Positions 55,774 to 63,143 of a stretch of DNA of 64,000 bases are shown piece by piece. Both the position numbers and the translations under genes were made by a program. Positions within the stretch are counted from its first letter, which is position 1. Each line of letters opens with the position of its first letter. The stretch is from positions 186,001 to 250,000 of the forward strand of contig DASXVE010000034.1 in assembly GCA_036504445.1 (NCBI GenBank), given 5' to 3'. Source of the stretch: Candidatus Aquicultor sp. (GTDB taxonomy: Bacteria; Actinomycetota; Aquicultoria; Aquicultorales; Aquicultoraceae). Under the pieces are notes generated by a model. The model made no database searches. It was not told the origin of the DNA and saw only the letters and a program-made list of their open reading frames with translations.

Positions 55774-56093
55774 GTCGTTTCTGCTATATTAAAGGCGGTA
55801 ATTTGCTTTAAAACAGCCATTTGTCGTACCCGCCAGCAACTTTATTTGTGAATTCGATAAGAGCGCGCATGCATGAATTACAAGGTAGTCAGGTCAAATA
55901 CTTTATGAATTCGAGAATTGTGTATCAATCCTTACAAACTTATTGATTTTTAAGGGGTATTGGTTAATACTAATAGTTAAGCGGAGCTAAAGTATCAATA
56001 CGTGTGAACAGAAAGCTCATCTCGCACTAAAAAACTAAAAATGTTACATTTGAGAAAGACAGGCCGCGGTCTGTCTTTCAGTATGTTTACTAG
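55774..56093. other. Intergenic region before the hdr-flx operon
   Basis: AT-rich, no gene seen. It contains a perfect hairpin at 56054-56079 (GAAAGACAG with CTGTCTTTC and internal GCC/GGT) without a strong U tract on the plus strand. The repeats TGAATTCGA occur near 55847 and 55905. Confidence 0.5.
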
Positions 56094-56111
56094 TTGTGCA
56101 ACGTTTCACAT
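56094..56111. promoter_or_regulatory. Rex- or CRP/FNR-like operator
   Basis: TTGTGCAACGTTTCACAT matches the Rex pattern TTGTGAA-N4-TTCACAA with two changes, and equally the CRP/HcpR pattern TGTGA-N6-TCACA with one change. It lies next to the -35 of the hdr promoter. Rex would sense NADH/NAD+, which suits an NADH-using complex. Confidence 0.5.
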
Positions 56112-56114
56112 TAT

Positions 56115-56143
56115 TCGAACATGTGTAGAAAAGTCCGTACAAT
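56115..56143 (+). promoter_or_regulatory. Probable promoter of hdr-flx
   Basis: A good -10, TACAAT (56138-56143), 17 nt after a weak -35 (TCGAAC, 56115-56120). The weak -35 fits a promoter needing an activator. Confidence 0.45.
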
Positions 56144-56167
56144 CTCAAGCAGAAAGAGGGAGTTGGC

Positions 56168-56746
56168 TTGGGCGCAACAGAACAAATCGGCTCGATTGAT
56201 AAGGGGCTGAAAAAGGAGCTCGCGGAACTATCGGGGCAAAAACTCGAATCATGCTACATGTGCGGCAAATGCACGGCAGGGTGTCCGGTGGCCCCATACC
56301 AAGATTTTGGTCCTCACATGGTCATGCGCCTGGCGCAGCTAGGCAACAGGTCGCTTCTCAAATCAAAAATGATTTGGAATTGTGTCTCGTGCGGGACATG
56401 TTACACGCGCTGCCCCAACAGCGTTGATCCCGGAAGAGTATGCTCGGCCGCCGCCCGGATCGCTAAACGTGAAGACACGGTCGCCGACAAAGCCGCCCTG
56501 GCGCTTCGCGAGAAATTCGTCGAGTCTATAAAAAACCACGGACGCCTTCACGAACTCACGCTTGCCGTTCAGATGAAAATGGCAAGCCACGATTATTTTG
56601 CCGACATCGATATGGGCGTACCGATGCTTCTGCAGGGCAAGTTCCCGATATTTGCGCACAACATCGAAGGTCTCCACGATTTTCAGAAGCTATTCGAGAA
56701 ACACTACGTCGAGAAAAAAGACGATCATAAAGAGGGTGGTAAGTAG
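56168..56746 (+). CDS. hdrC: Heterodisulfide reductase subunit C (HdrC-like)
   Basis: 192 residues from TTG 56168, after AGAGGGAG. Two [4Fe-4S] motifs are clear: Cys29-x2-Cys32-x2-Cys35-x3-Cys39 and Cys72-x2-Cys75-x2-Cys78-x3-Cys82 (CYMCGKCTAGCP; CVSCGTCYTRCP). It relays electrons between HdrA and HdrB. No membrane helix is present, so this is the soluble HdrABC type. First gene of a seven-gene operon; it shares one base with hdrB. Confidence 0.93.
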   Translation: MGATEQIGSIDKGLKKELAELSGQKLESCYMCGKCTAGCPVAPYQDFGPHMVMRLAQLGNRSLLKSKMIWNCVSCGTCYTRCPNSVDPGRVCSAAARIAKREDTVADKAALALREKFVESIKNHGRLHELTLAVQMKMASHDYFADIDMGVPMLLQGKFPIFAHNIEGLHDFQKLFEKHYVEKKDDHKEGGK

Positions 56747-57636
56747 TGACGGCATACGCTTATTATCCCGGCTGCTCGCTCGAGTCGAGCGCAAAGGAAT
56801 ACGATAGTTCGATTCGCGCTTCGTTTAAGAAGTTGGGAATCGAGCTAAAAGAGATCCCGGATTGGTCGTGCTGCGGATCGTCCCCAACACATAAGGTCGA
56901 TAAAGATATGACCGTCATGCTATCCGGTCGCAACCTAGCATTAGCAAAGGGCATCGGTGATGTTGTTGCTCCGTGCGCCTCATGCTCGCTGAACCTCAAA
57001 GAAGCCGTTATCGAGCTTGAGCACGACAGTTCTCTGCGCGGCGCACTCAAAGAAGCCGGCGTTGAATATATGCCCGGCAGCGTAAGTGTGGTTTCCGCCG
57101 TTGAGGCCGCAACCCGCGCGCTCGACGAGGGCGCGTATGATGGCGTAGTTGCAAACCCGCTGACCGGCCTTAAGGTAGCATCGTATTACGGCTGCATGCT
57201 GGTACGCCCGCCGAAACTAGCGCGTTTTGACGACCCGGAGAACCCTACTTCTATGGATAGAATCATGGAAGCGGTCGGGGCGGCTCCGGTCGACTGGAGC
57301 CATAAAACGGAATGCTGCGGCAACTCGGCGATTATGGCCAACAGGGACATGACTTTAAATCTTATAAGTAATATCTTGAATGCTGCGACGGCCGCCGGCG
57401 CCGACATCGTCGCCACGTCATGCCCGCTTTGCCAGCTTAATCTAGCCGCACGGCAAACGCTCATGCGGCAAAAATACGGGCTTAAAGCAGAAATCCCCGT
57501 AGTGTATTTCAGCCAGCTTGTAGGCGCCGCACTGGGTATTACCGGCAGCGACATTGATCTAAGCGGCGAAGTACTAGGCCTTATAAAGAAGCGGCAATCT
57601 GAAGCTCAAGCAAAGGAAGTGGCGGCTAATGGCTAG
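56746..57636 (+). CDS. hdrB: Heterodisulfide reductase subunit B (HdrB-like, two CCG domains)
   Basis: Catalytic disulfide-reducing subunit. 296 residues, GTG start overlapping the hdrC stop. Two CCG domains ligate non-cubane [4Fe-4S] clusters: CSLES...WSCCGSSPTHK...CASCSLN and YYGCMLV...ECCGNSAIM...CPLCQLN. Bacteria have no CoM-S-S-CoB, so the disulfide partner must differ (DsrC-like protein or other thiol); no dsrC is in the window. Confidence 0.94.
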   Translation: MTAYAYYPGCSLESSAKEYDSSIRASFKKLGIELKEIPDWSCCGSSPTHKVDKDMTVMLSGRNLALAKGIGDVVAPCASCSLNLKEAVIELEHDSSLRGALKEAGVEYMPGSVSVVSAVEAATRALDEGAYDGVVANPLTGLKVASYYGCMLVRPPKLARFDDPENPTSMDRIMEAVGAAPVDWSHKTECCGNSAIMANRDMTLNLISNILNAATAAGADIVATSCPLCQLNLAARQTLMRQKYGLKAEIPVVYFSQLVGAALGITGSDIDLSGEVLGLIKKRQSEAQAKEVAANG

Positions 57637-59641
57637 AATCGGCGTATTTATCTGTCACTGCGGCTCGAACATCGCCGGCAAGGTTGATGTCGAGCAAGTC
57701 GCCGAAATGGCAATGTCATTGCCGGGCGTCGTCTACGCGAGCCATCAGAAATATTCATGCTCCGAGGCAGGGCAAAAGACCATTATCGAAGGCATAAAAG
57801 AAAATAACATCGACCGTGTAGTCATCGGTTCGTGTTCGCCGAAAATGCACGAGAAAACGTTCAGGGGCACGATTGCCCAAGCGGGTATCAACTCGTATCT
57901 CTTAGAGATTGCAAACCTGCGCGAGCACGTTAGCTGGGTTACCGGTGATCGCGATAAGGCAACCGAGAAGGCGTTTGATTTAATTAAAGCGGCGGTCGGC
58001 AGAGTTACTTCTGCGAAACCACTGTTCCCAAGCCAGATTCCGGTTACGAAAAAAGCGCTGGTTATCGGTGGCGGTATCGCCGGCATTCAAACAGCACTCG
58101 ATATCGCCGACATGGGCCACGAAGTCATTCTGGTCGAGAGGGAACCGTCGATAGGCGGCAGAATGGCGCAGCTCGATAAAACCTTCCCGACTATCGACTG
58201 CTCTGCCTGTATTTTATCTCCGAGGATGGTCGACATCGCCCAGCATCCGAATATCACGCTCTATTCATATTCCGAAGTCGAGAGCGTTAGCGGCTATATC
58301 GGCAACTTCGATGTAGTTATCCGCAAGAAAGCGCGCTACGTTGATGCAAAGAAATGTACCGGGTGCCTTGAGTGCACAACCAAGTGCCCGGAGAAAAATA
58401 TCCCGAATGAATTCGACCAGGGCAAAGCAATGCGCAGGGCGATTTACGTCCCGTTTGCACAGGCTGTGCCGAAAGTACCGGTCATTGATGCCGAGCGCTG
58501 CCGCTACTTAAACTCGCCCGACCCGGCAACCGCAGAGGTCGCCGAAGGCGAGAAAGCACCAAAGCGTCGCTGCGGAACCTGCGCGAAGGTGTGCCAGGCC
58601 GGAGCGGTCGATTACGAGCAGAAAGACGAACTCATCGCCGAGCGCGTCGGTGCGATTGTCGTCGCCACCGGGTTTAATGTTACCGGCACCGACGAATATG
58701 GTGAATACGGCGCCGGTAAACTGCCCAACGTTATAACCGGCCTCGATTTCGAGCGGTTTGTAAATGCGTCCGGGCCTACGGACGGCAAAATCGTCCGGCC
58801 GTCGGATGGTGAGAAACCCAAGCGCGTCGTCTTTATCCAGTGCGTGGGCTCCCGCGATGAATCGAAGGGGCGCCCGTACTGCTCGAGAATCTGCTGCATG
58901 TATACGGCAAAACAGGCCATTCTCACACGAGAAAAACTGCCCGATGCCGAAATATTCGTATTCTACATGGATATCAGGGCGTCCGGTAAGGGTTATGAAG
59001 AATTTGTCCTGCGCGCTCAGCGCGAATACGGCGCCAATTATGTTCGCGGCCGGGTCTCGCGCATTTACGAGATGCCGGACGGCCACATGGTCCTTAAAGG
59101 CGCCGATACATTGGCCGGAATACCGGTTGAGATGGAGGCCGACCTCGTAGTGTTGGCGACAGCCGCAACACCGCGCGAGGATGCAAAAGAGCTCGCCAAC
59201 ATCGTCGGTATAACGACCGATAGCTACGGTTTTATCAACGAAGTCCATCCAAAGCTCAAACCGATCGAGGTTGCGCGCGACGGTATCTTTGCAACCGGCG
59301 CGTGTCTGAGTCCGCGCGATATCCCGCACACCGTCGCTATGTCGAGCGGCGCTGCGGCTAAAGTGGGAATTCTCTTCTCGAAGGATCACTTGAAGAGCGA
59401 TCCGATGGTAGCCGAGGTCGATCCGTTTAAGTGTGTGGCGTGCGGCGCGTGTGTCGCGGTATGCCCGTATAAAGCTATAAATCTAGAAGAGTTCAGAGGA
59501 ATGAAGTTTGCCAAGGTCAACGAGGCAATGTGCCAGGGCTGCGGCACCTGCGCGGCGGCGTGCCGTCCGGGTGCGGCTCAGCTTAAGGGCGTCACCGATG
59601 AGCAAATATTAAAATCGTTAGAGGCGGTGACACAGTGGTAG
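57629..59641 (+). CDS. hdrA: Heterodisulfide reductase subunit A (HdrA, flavoprotein)
   Basis: FAD protein proposed as the site of electron bifurcation. 670 residues: N-terminal Cys-rich domain (IGVFICHCGSNIAGKVDV), FAD-binding VIGGGIAGIQTALDIADMG near 147 and IGGRMAQLDKTFPTIDCSACILSPRMVD, [4Fe-4S] inserts (CTGCLECTTKCP; CGTCAKVCQAGAV), and two C-terminal ferredoxin clusters (CVACGACVAVCP; CQGCGTCAAACRPG). It overlaps hdrB by 8 nt. The selenocysteine position of some archaeal HdrA proteins appears to be Cys here. Confidence 0.95.
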   Translation: MARIGVFICHCGSNIAGKVDVEQVAEMAMSLPGVVYASHQKYSCSEAGQKTIIEGIKENNIDRVVIGSCSPKMHEKTFRGTIAQAGINSYLLEIANLREHVSWVTGDRDKATEKAFDLIKAAVGRVTSAKPLFPSQIPVTKKALVIGGGIAGIQTALDIADMGHEVILVEREPSIGGRMAQLDKTFPTIDCSACILSPRMVDIAQHPNITLYSYSEVESVSGYIGNFDVVIRKKARYVDAKKCTGCLECTTKCPEKNIPNEFDQGKAMRRAIYVPFAQAVPKVPVIDAERCRYLNSPDPATAEVAEGEKAPKRRCGTCAKVCQAGAVDYEQKDELIAERVGAIVVATGFNVTGTDEYGEYGAGKLPNVITGLDFERFVNASGPTDGKIVRPSDGEKPKRVVFIQCVGSRDESKGRPYCSRICCMYTAKQAILTREKLPDAEIFVFYMDIRASGKGYEEFVLRAQREYGANYVRGRVSRIYEMPDGHMVLKGADTLAGIPVEMEADLVVLATAATPREDAKELANIVGITTDSYGFINEVHPKLKPIEVARDGIFATGACLSPRDIPHTVAMSSGAAAKVGILFSKDHLKSDPMVAEVDPFKCVACGACVAVCPYKAINLEEFRGMKFAKVNEAMCQGCGTCAAACRPGAAQLKGVTDEQILKSLEAVTQW

Positions 59642-60114
59642 AGAACAGCGAGAAAATGAAAGTCGTCGGGTTTTTCTGCAACTGGTGCAGCTACGCCGGC
59701 GCAGATCTGGCGGGAAACCTGAGGCTTCAGATTCCAACCGATCTGCGGATCGTGCGAATCCCGTGCACGGGGCGCATGGACCCGATGTTCGTCCTCAAAG
59801 CGTTGCTGGATGGGGCGGACGGGGTCATGGTGTCCGGCTGACACCCCGGGGATTGCCACTATCGAGAGGGCAATTACTACGCGAGGCGGCGCCTCGCACT
59901 ACTAAACGAAATAATCCCGGTTTTGGGTATTGAACCTGAACGGTTCTACTATACGTGGATCTCGGCCTCCGAAGGCCAAGAGATGAAACAAAAAGTCGAA
60001 ACATTTGTCGAAGGCCTGGCTAAGGTCGGTAAATTCGACCGTTCGGTCTTTATGATGCTCGACCCCGAGCTCATGAATGAAATCGACGGGGCGAAAGAGG
60101 GGGCTGAGGCGTAA
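59635..60114 (+). CDS. MvhD/FlxD electron-transfer subunit, selenoprotein with in-frame UGA
   Basis: Small [2Fe-2S] subunit that links HdrA to its electron donor. The frame runs 160 codons from GTG 59635 to TAA 60114 with a single UGA at 59839-59841 (residue 69). Before it: FFCNWCSYAGADLAG (Cys15, Cys18) and IPCTGRMDP (Cys44). After it, in the same frame: HPGDCHYREGNYYARRRLALLNEI and IEPERFYYTWISASEG, the normal family C-terminus. Relatives have Cys at the UGA (GCHPGDCHY). A SECIS-like hairpin starts 10 nt after it. I read UGA as selenocysteine, as is known for VhuD of methanogens. Ending at the UGA would leave a truncated 68-residue protein. The overlap with hdrA is 7 nt; flxC starts directly after the stop. 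Confidence 0.88.
59852..59874 (+). promoter_or_regulatory. Putative bacterial SECIS element
   Basis: ATTGCC (59852-59857) pairs with GGCAAT (59869-59874). Above a bulged A (59858), CT pairs with AG and closes a six-base loop ATCGAG. The element starts 10 nt after the UGA; the upper stem of the E. coli fdhF element starts about 11 nt after its UGA and also has a bulged base. Confidence 0.65.
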
Positions 60115-61059
60115 ATGAGCGGTATGAGCACGCTTGAAGAGACAATTCGCCAAAAAGCAAAAGAGCTCCTGGAAAAGGGAGAAGTAACGGCGGTAATCGG
60201 CTGGGGCGGGGGATGGAACCCGGCAAAAGCCACACCCCAGTTCGCCCGCGACGCCGACGGGGCCGAGAAACTGGTATTCAATCCGTTTTGCTATAACAAC
60301 CTCGCGGTGTATTTGCCGAGGATGAAGGATAGCAAGGTTGCGATTTTCGCCAAACCGTGCGAAGCGGGCTCGATCGTTGCGCTTCTCGCGGAAGGTAAAA
60401 TCAGCCGCGACAACGTTTATATTATCGGGATCGCTTGCCAGGGTATCGTCGATCCGGTCAAGCTTGAAAAAGAAGCCGGCTCGATCGATGAGGCAACCGC
60501 TGCATATCTTGAGGGCGATACCATCGTAATCGAGGGTGAAGGCGGGGCCAAACGCGTGCGCTTTACCAAAGTTGCAATGGACGCGTGCGCATCCTGCGAG
60601 CAAAAAGGTACCTCGTTTGCCGATGAAATGGTCGGTGACACGGCGAAACCCGTCACGACAGAAGTTAGCTTTGAAGTGCCGGAAGATGCCGATTGGGCGT
60701 GGTGGCGCGAGTTTTGGGCAAAAGAATTCGACCGTTGCATCCGCTGCTATGCCTGCCGTGAGAGCTGTCCGGTATGTTACTGTCGCGACAACTGTGCTGT
60801 GCAGTCGCTTCGCGAGCGCTGGACGGGCTCGCAAGTAAACCCGATGGAAGCGTTGATGTTTCACGCCCAGCGGGCGATGCACGTAGCGGGCAGGTGTATC
60901 GAGTGCGGCGCGTGCGAGCGCGCGTGCCCGGTCGACATTCCGCTGACACTGCTTCACAAGCAGGTAGGAGGTGCGGTTCGTAAGTTGTTTAATTTTGAGG
61001 TAGGGGATAAGGCCGATGAACGTCCGCCCCTTGAAACCTTCCAAAAGGAGGAACTGTAA
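60115..61059 (+). CDS. FlxC-like iron-sulfur protein of the Hdr-Flx complex
   Basis: 314 residues, ATG directly after the flxD stop. The N-terminal 190 residues (VIGWGGGWNP; LVFNPFCYNNLAVYL; KVAIFAKPCEAGSIVALL) resemble the beta-subunit fold of F420-reducing hydrogenase-type proteins, with extra Cys (ACASC). The C-terminal part has ferredoxin clusters CIRCYACRESCPVCYC and CIECGACERACP. It presumably passes electrons between FlxB/FlxA and FlxD. The B/C naming follows gene order and could be swapped. Confidence 0.8.
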   Translation: MSGMSTLEETIRQKAKELLEKGEVTAVIGWGGGWNPAKATPQFARDADGAEKLVFNPFCYNNLAVYLPRMKDSKVAIFAKPCEAGSIVALLAEGKISRDNVYIIGIACQGIVDPVKLEKEAGSIDEATAAYLEGDTIVIEGEGGAKRVRFTKVAMDACASCEQKGTSFADEMVGDTAKPVTTEVSFEVPEDADWAWWREFWAKEFDRCIRCYACRESCPVCYCRDNCAVQSLRERWTGSQVNPMEALMFHAQRAMHVAGRCIECGACERACPVDIPLTLLHKQVGGAVRKLFNFEVGDKADERPPLETFQKEEL

Positions 61060-61062
61060 AAG

Positions 61063-62196
61063 ATGGCAGCTAAAATTTTACCCGCCGGGAATTTACAGTC
61101 CTGGATAGATAAACTAGTCGCTCGATATGAGGTTTTCGCTCCGGTGGAAGGCTCGGGCAGTTCATCGTTTAAACCGGTCAAAACGGGGCAGTCACCTGCG
61201 CTTGACGTGCGCACGGACGTCCCGCCAAAAGGCATCATATTTAAGCAAGTCGAGAAGCTTCTCACTTATAGCACAGGCGAGAGCGGCGTTGAAGTTACGG
61301 AAACACCGGTAAAAGAGACCGCAAAGGTGATATTCGGCATCCGCCCGTGCGATGCGCGAGCGTTTGCGCTAACCGACAAAGTATTTGTCGAGTCGGAGAT
61401 GCCGGAAGCTAAATACACCGAGCGCCGCAAGCAGACCGCGGTGATTACCGTGGGCTGCACCGAAGCGTGTAAGACCTGTTTCTGCACATCTGTCGGCGGC
61501 TCACCCGCAGAGAGAGCGGGCGATGTCTACATGATAGATCTCGGCGACAAATATCTCGTTGAAGCGCTTACCTCAACCGGCGAGAAGATGCTTGAAGCGG
61601 GCAAGGGTCTTCTCAGCGATGCGAAAGCCGATGATGAAGCTGCCGCTCGAAAAACCAGCGATGAAGTCGCGGAGTCCATAAAGAAAATGCGGGTGCCCGA
61701 CGCCAAGGCGCTCGACGGCCTCTTTACCGACGAGGCATTCTGGAACTCGCTTTCCGAGAAATGCTTAAGCTGCGGCGCGTGCACGTTCCTGTGCCCGACC
61801 TGCTACTGCTTTGATGTTCGCGACGAGGGCAGCGTGCAGCAAGGCGAGCGTTATCGCAGGTGGGACTCGTGCATGTTCTTCCAGTACAACCGTGCTGCCG
61901 GCGGGCACAACCCGCGCGATCAGCACTGGAAACGTATGAGGCAGCGCATGCTTCATAAATTCAGCTATTTTGTCGCAAACACGGGCGAATACAGCTGCGT
62001 GGGATGCGGTCGCTGCATCCGCAGCTGTCCGGTATCATACGACCTGCGCGAGTTTCTAGAAAAATCGTTTCATGCCACGAGCAGCGAGCATCTAGATTTT
62101 AAGGCCGAGCTGCCGAGCGAATCGGAAGAGCTTGAAGCCTGCGATGTGCCGGTCGGCGGTAAATCCAGCAAGACGGGGGTTGGTTCGGATGTCTAG
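61063..62196 (+). CDS. FlxB-like iron-sulfur protein (HydB/AsrA-related)
   Basis: 377 residues with AAGGAGG before the ATG. An N-terminal domain (IFGIRPCDARAFALTDKVF; TVGCTEACKTCFC) is shared with sulfhydrogenase beta subunits and AsrA. Two ferredoxin clusters follow: CLSCGACTFLCPTCYC and CVGCGRCIRSCP. With the FAD/NAD-binding FlxA next door it forms a HydB-HydG-like NAD(P)H module. Its last 8 bases overlap flxA. Confidence 0.85.
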   Translation: MAAKILPAGNLQSWIDKLVARYEVFAPVEGSGSSSFKPVKTGQSPALDVRTDVPPKGIIFKQVEKLLTYSTGESGVEVTETPVKETAKVIFGIRPCDARAFALTDKVFVESEMPEAKYTERRKQTAVITVGCTEACKTCFCTSVGGSPAERAGDVYMIDLGDKYLVEALTSTGEKMLEAGKGLLSDAKADDEAAARKTSDEVAESIKKMRVPDAKALDGLFTDEAFWNSLSEKCLSCGACTFLCPTCYCFDVRDEGSVQQGERYRRWDSCMFFQYNRAAGGHNPRDQHWKRMRQRMLHKFSYFVANTGEYSCVGCGRCIRSCPVSYDLREFLEKSFHATSSEHLDFKAELPSESEELEACDVPVGGKSSKTGVGSDV

Positions 62197-63040
62197 CGTT
62201 GAAACTACAATGAAGCCCAACATTATGATGCCGCATACGGCGACGATTCTCGAGGTTATCGAGGAGACGTCCGATGTAAAAACATTTCGGGTCAAGATAG
62301 ACGACGAGCAGGCCTGGGAAAACTTCAGGCAGAAGGCCGGCCAGGTAGCCGAGCTTTCAGTGTTCGGTATCGGCGAGTCGGTCATCTCGATCACTTCGAG
62401 CCCGACTGTTCGCGATTATTTGGAGTTCAGCATTAAACGCTGCGGTGTTTTAACGGATATGATTCACACGTTGCATACGGGTGACAAAATCGGTGTACGC
62501 GGCCCCTACGGAAACGGTTTTCCCATCGGGCAGTGGAAGGGCAAAAACCTGGTTATTGTGGCCGGCGGTATTGCTTTGGCGCCGGTTCGAAGCGTCTTAA
62601 ACTATGCGCTCGATAACCGCGACGATTACGGCAAGATCTCGCTTTTCTATGGCGCAAGGAGCCCGCAAGACCTGGTCTTCAGGTGGGAATACGAGCGCTA
62701 TAAAAACGAAAAAGATATGGCGTTTCACACCACGGTTGATTGCGGTGACGATTCCTGGACCGGTCCGGTAGGTGTTGTCGGTGCGCTGCTTAAAGAGGTT
62801 AAGCCATCGCCTAAGAACTCGATTGCGATCATGTGTGGGCCTCCGATCATGATTAAATTCGTCCTGCAAGACTTGACGGCGCTCAACTTCCAACCGGATC
62901 AGATCGTAACCACGCTCGAGGGTAAAATGCAGTGCTGCGTGGGTTTATGCGGGCGCTGCAATATCGGTTCTAAATATATCTGCAAAGACGGGCCGGTCTT
63001 TACGCTTGCCGAGCTTAACGAAATCAACGGGGACTTCTAG
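62189..63040 (+). CDS. FlxA-like FAD/NAD(P)H-binding subunit
   Basis: 283 residues from ATG 62189, 8 nt after GGGGG (ATG 62210 is an alternative). Ferredoxin-NADP reductase fold: FAD domain up to VRGPYGNGFPIG, NAD(P) domain beginning LVIVAGGIALAPVRSVL, MCGPPIMIKFV, and a C-terminal [2Fe-2S] site CCVGLCGRCNIG...CKDGP as in PyrK/HydG. It would take electrons from NADH into the Flx-Hdr complex. Last gene of the operon. Confidence 0.9.
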   Translation: MSSVETTMKPNIMMPHTATILEVIEETSDVKTFRVKIDDEQAWENFRQKAGQVAELSVFGIGESVISITSSPTVRDYLEFSIKRCGVLTDMIHTLHTGDKIGVRGPYGNGFPIGQWKGKNLVIVAGGIALAPVRSVLNYALDNRDDYGKISLFYGARSPQDLVFRWEYERYKNEKDMAFHTTVDCGDDSWTGPVGVVGALLKEVKPSPKNSIAIMCGPPIMIKFVLQDLTALNFQPDQIVTTLEGKMQCCVGLCGRCNIGSKYICKDGPVFTLAELNEINGDF

Positions 63041-63093
63041 CAGCTCGTCAAAATCCGGTTAACGTTCGAAACGTATTTTTATCAGGCTTTTTT

Positions 63094-63122
63094 AAGCGCT
63101 GGACACGATTCCAGCGCTTTTT
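63094..63122 (+). terminator. Terminator of the hdr-flx operon
   Basis: AAGCGCTGG and CCAGCGCTT pair around ACACGATT, followed by TTT. On the minus strand it is preceded by the convergent glycosyltransferase gene and has AAAAAAG there, so it may work both ways. Confidence 0.88.
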
Positions 63123-63143
63123 GTTGCGCTACTAAGTAAAGGT

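Noticed and set aside
59635-59841. A complete 68-residue protein ending at the UGA, with a separate gene from 59923
   Set aside because: The frame is the same on both sides, the sequence between is conserved family sequence, and no ribosome site supports a restart at 59923.
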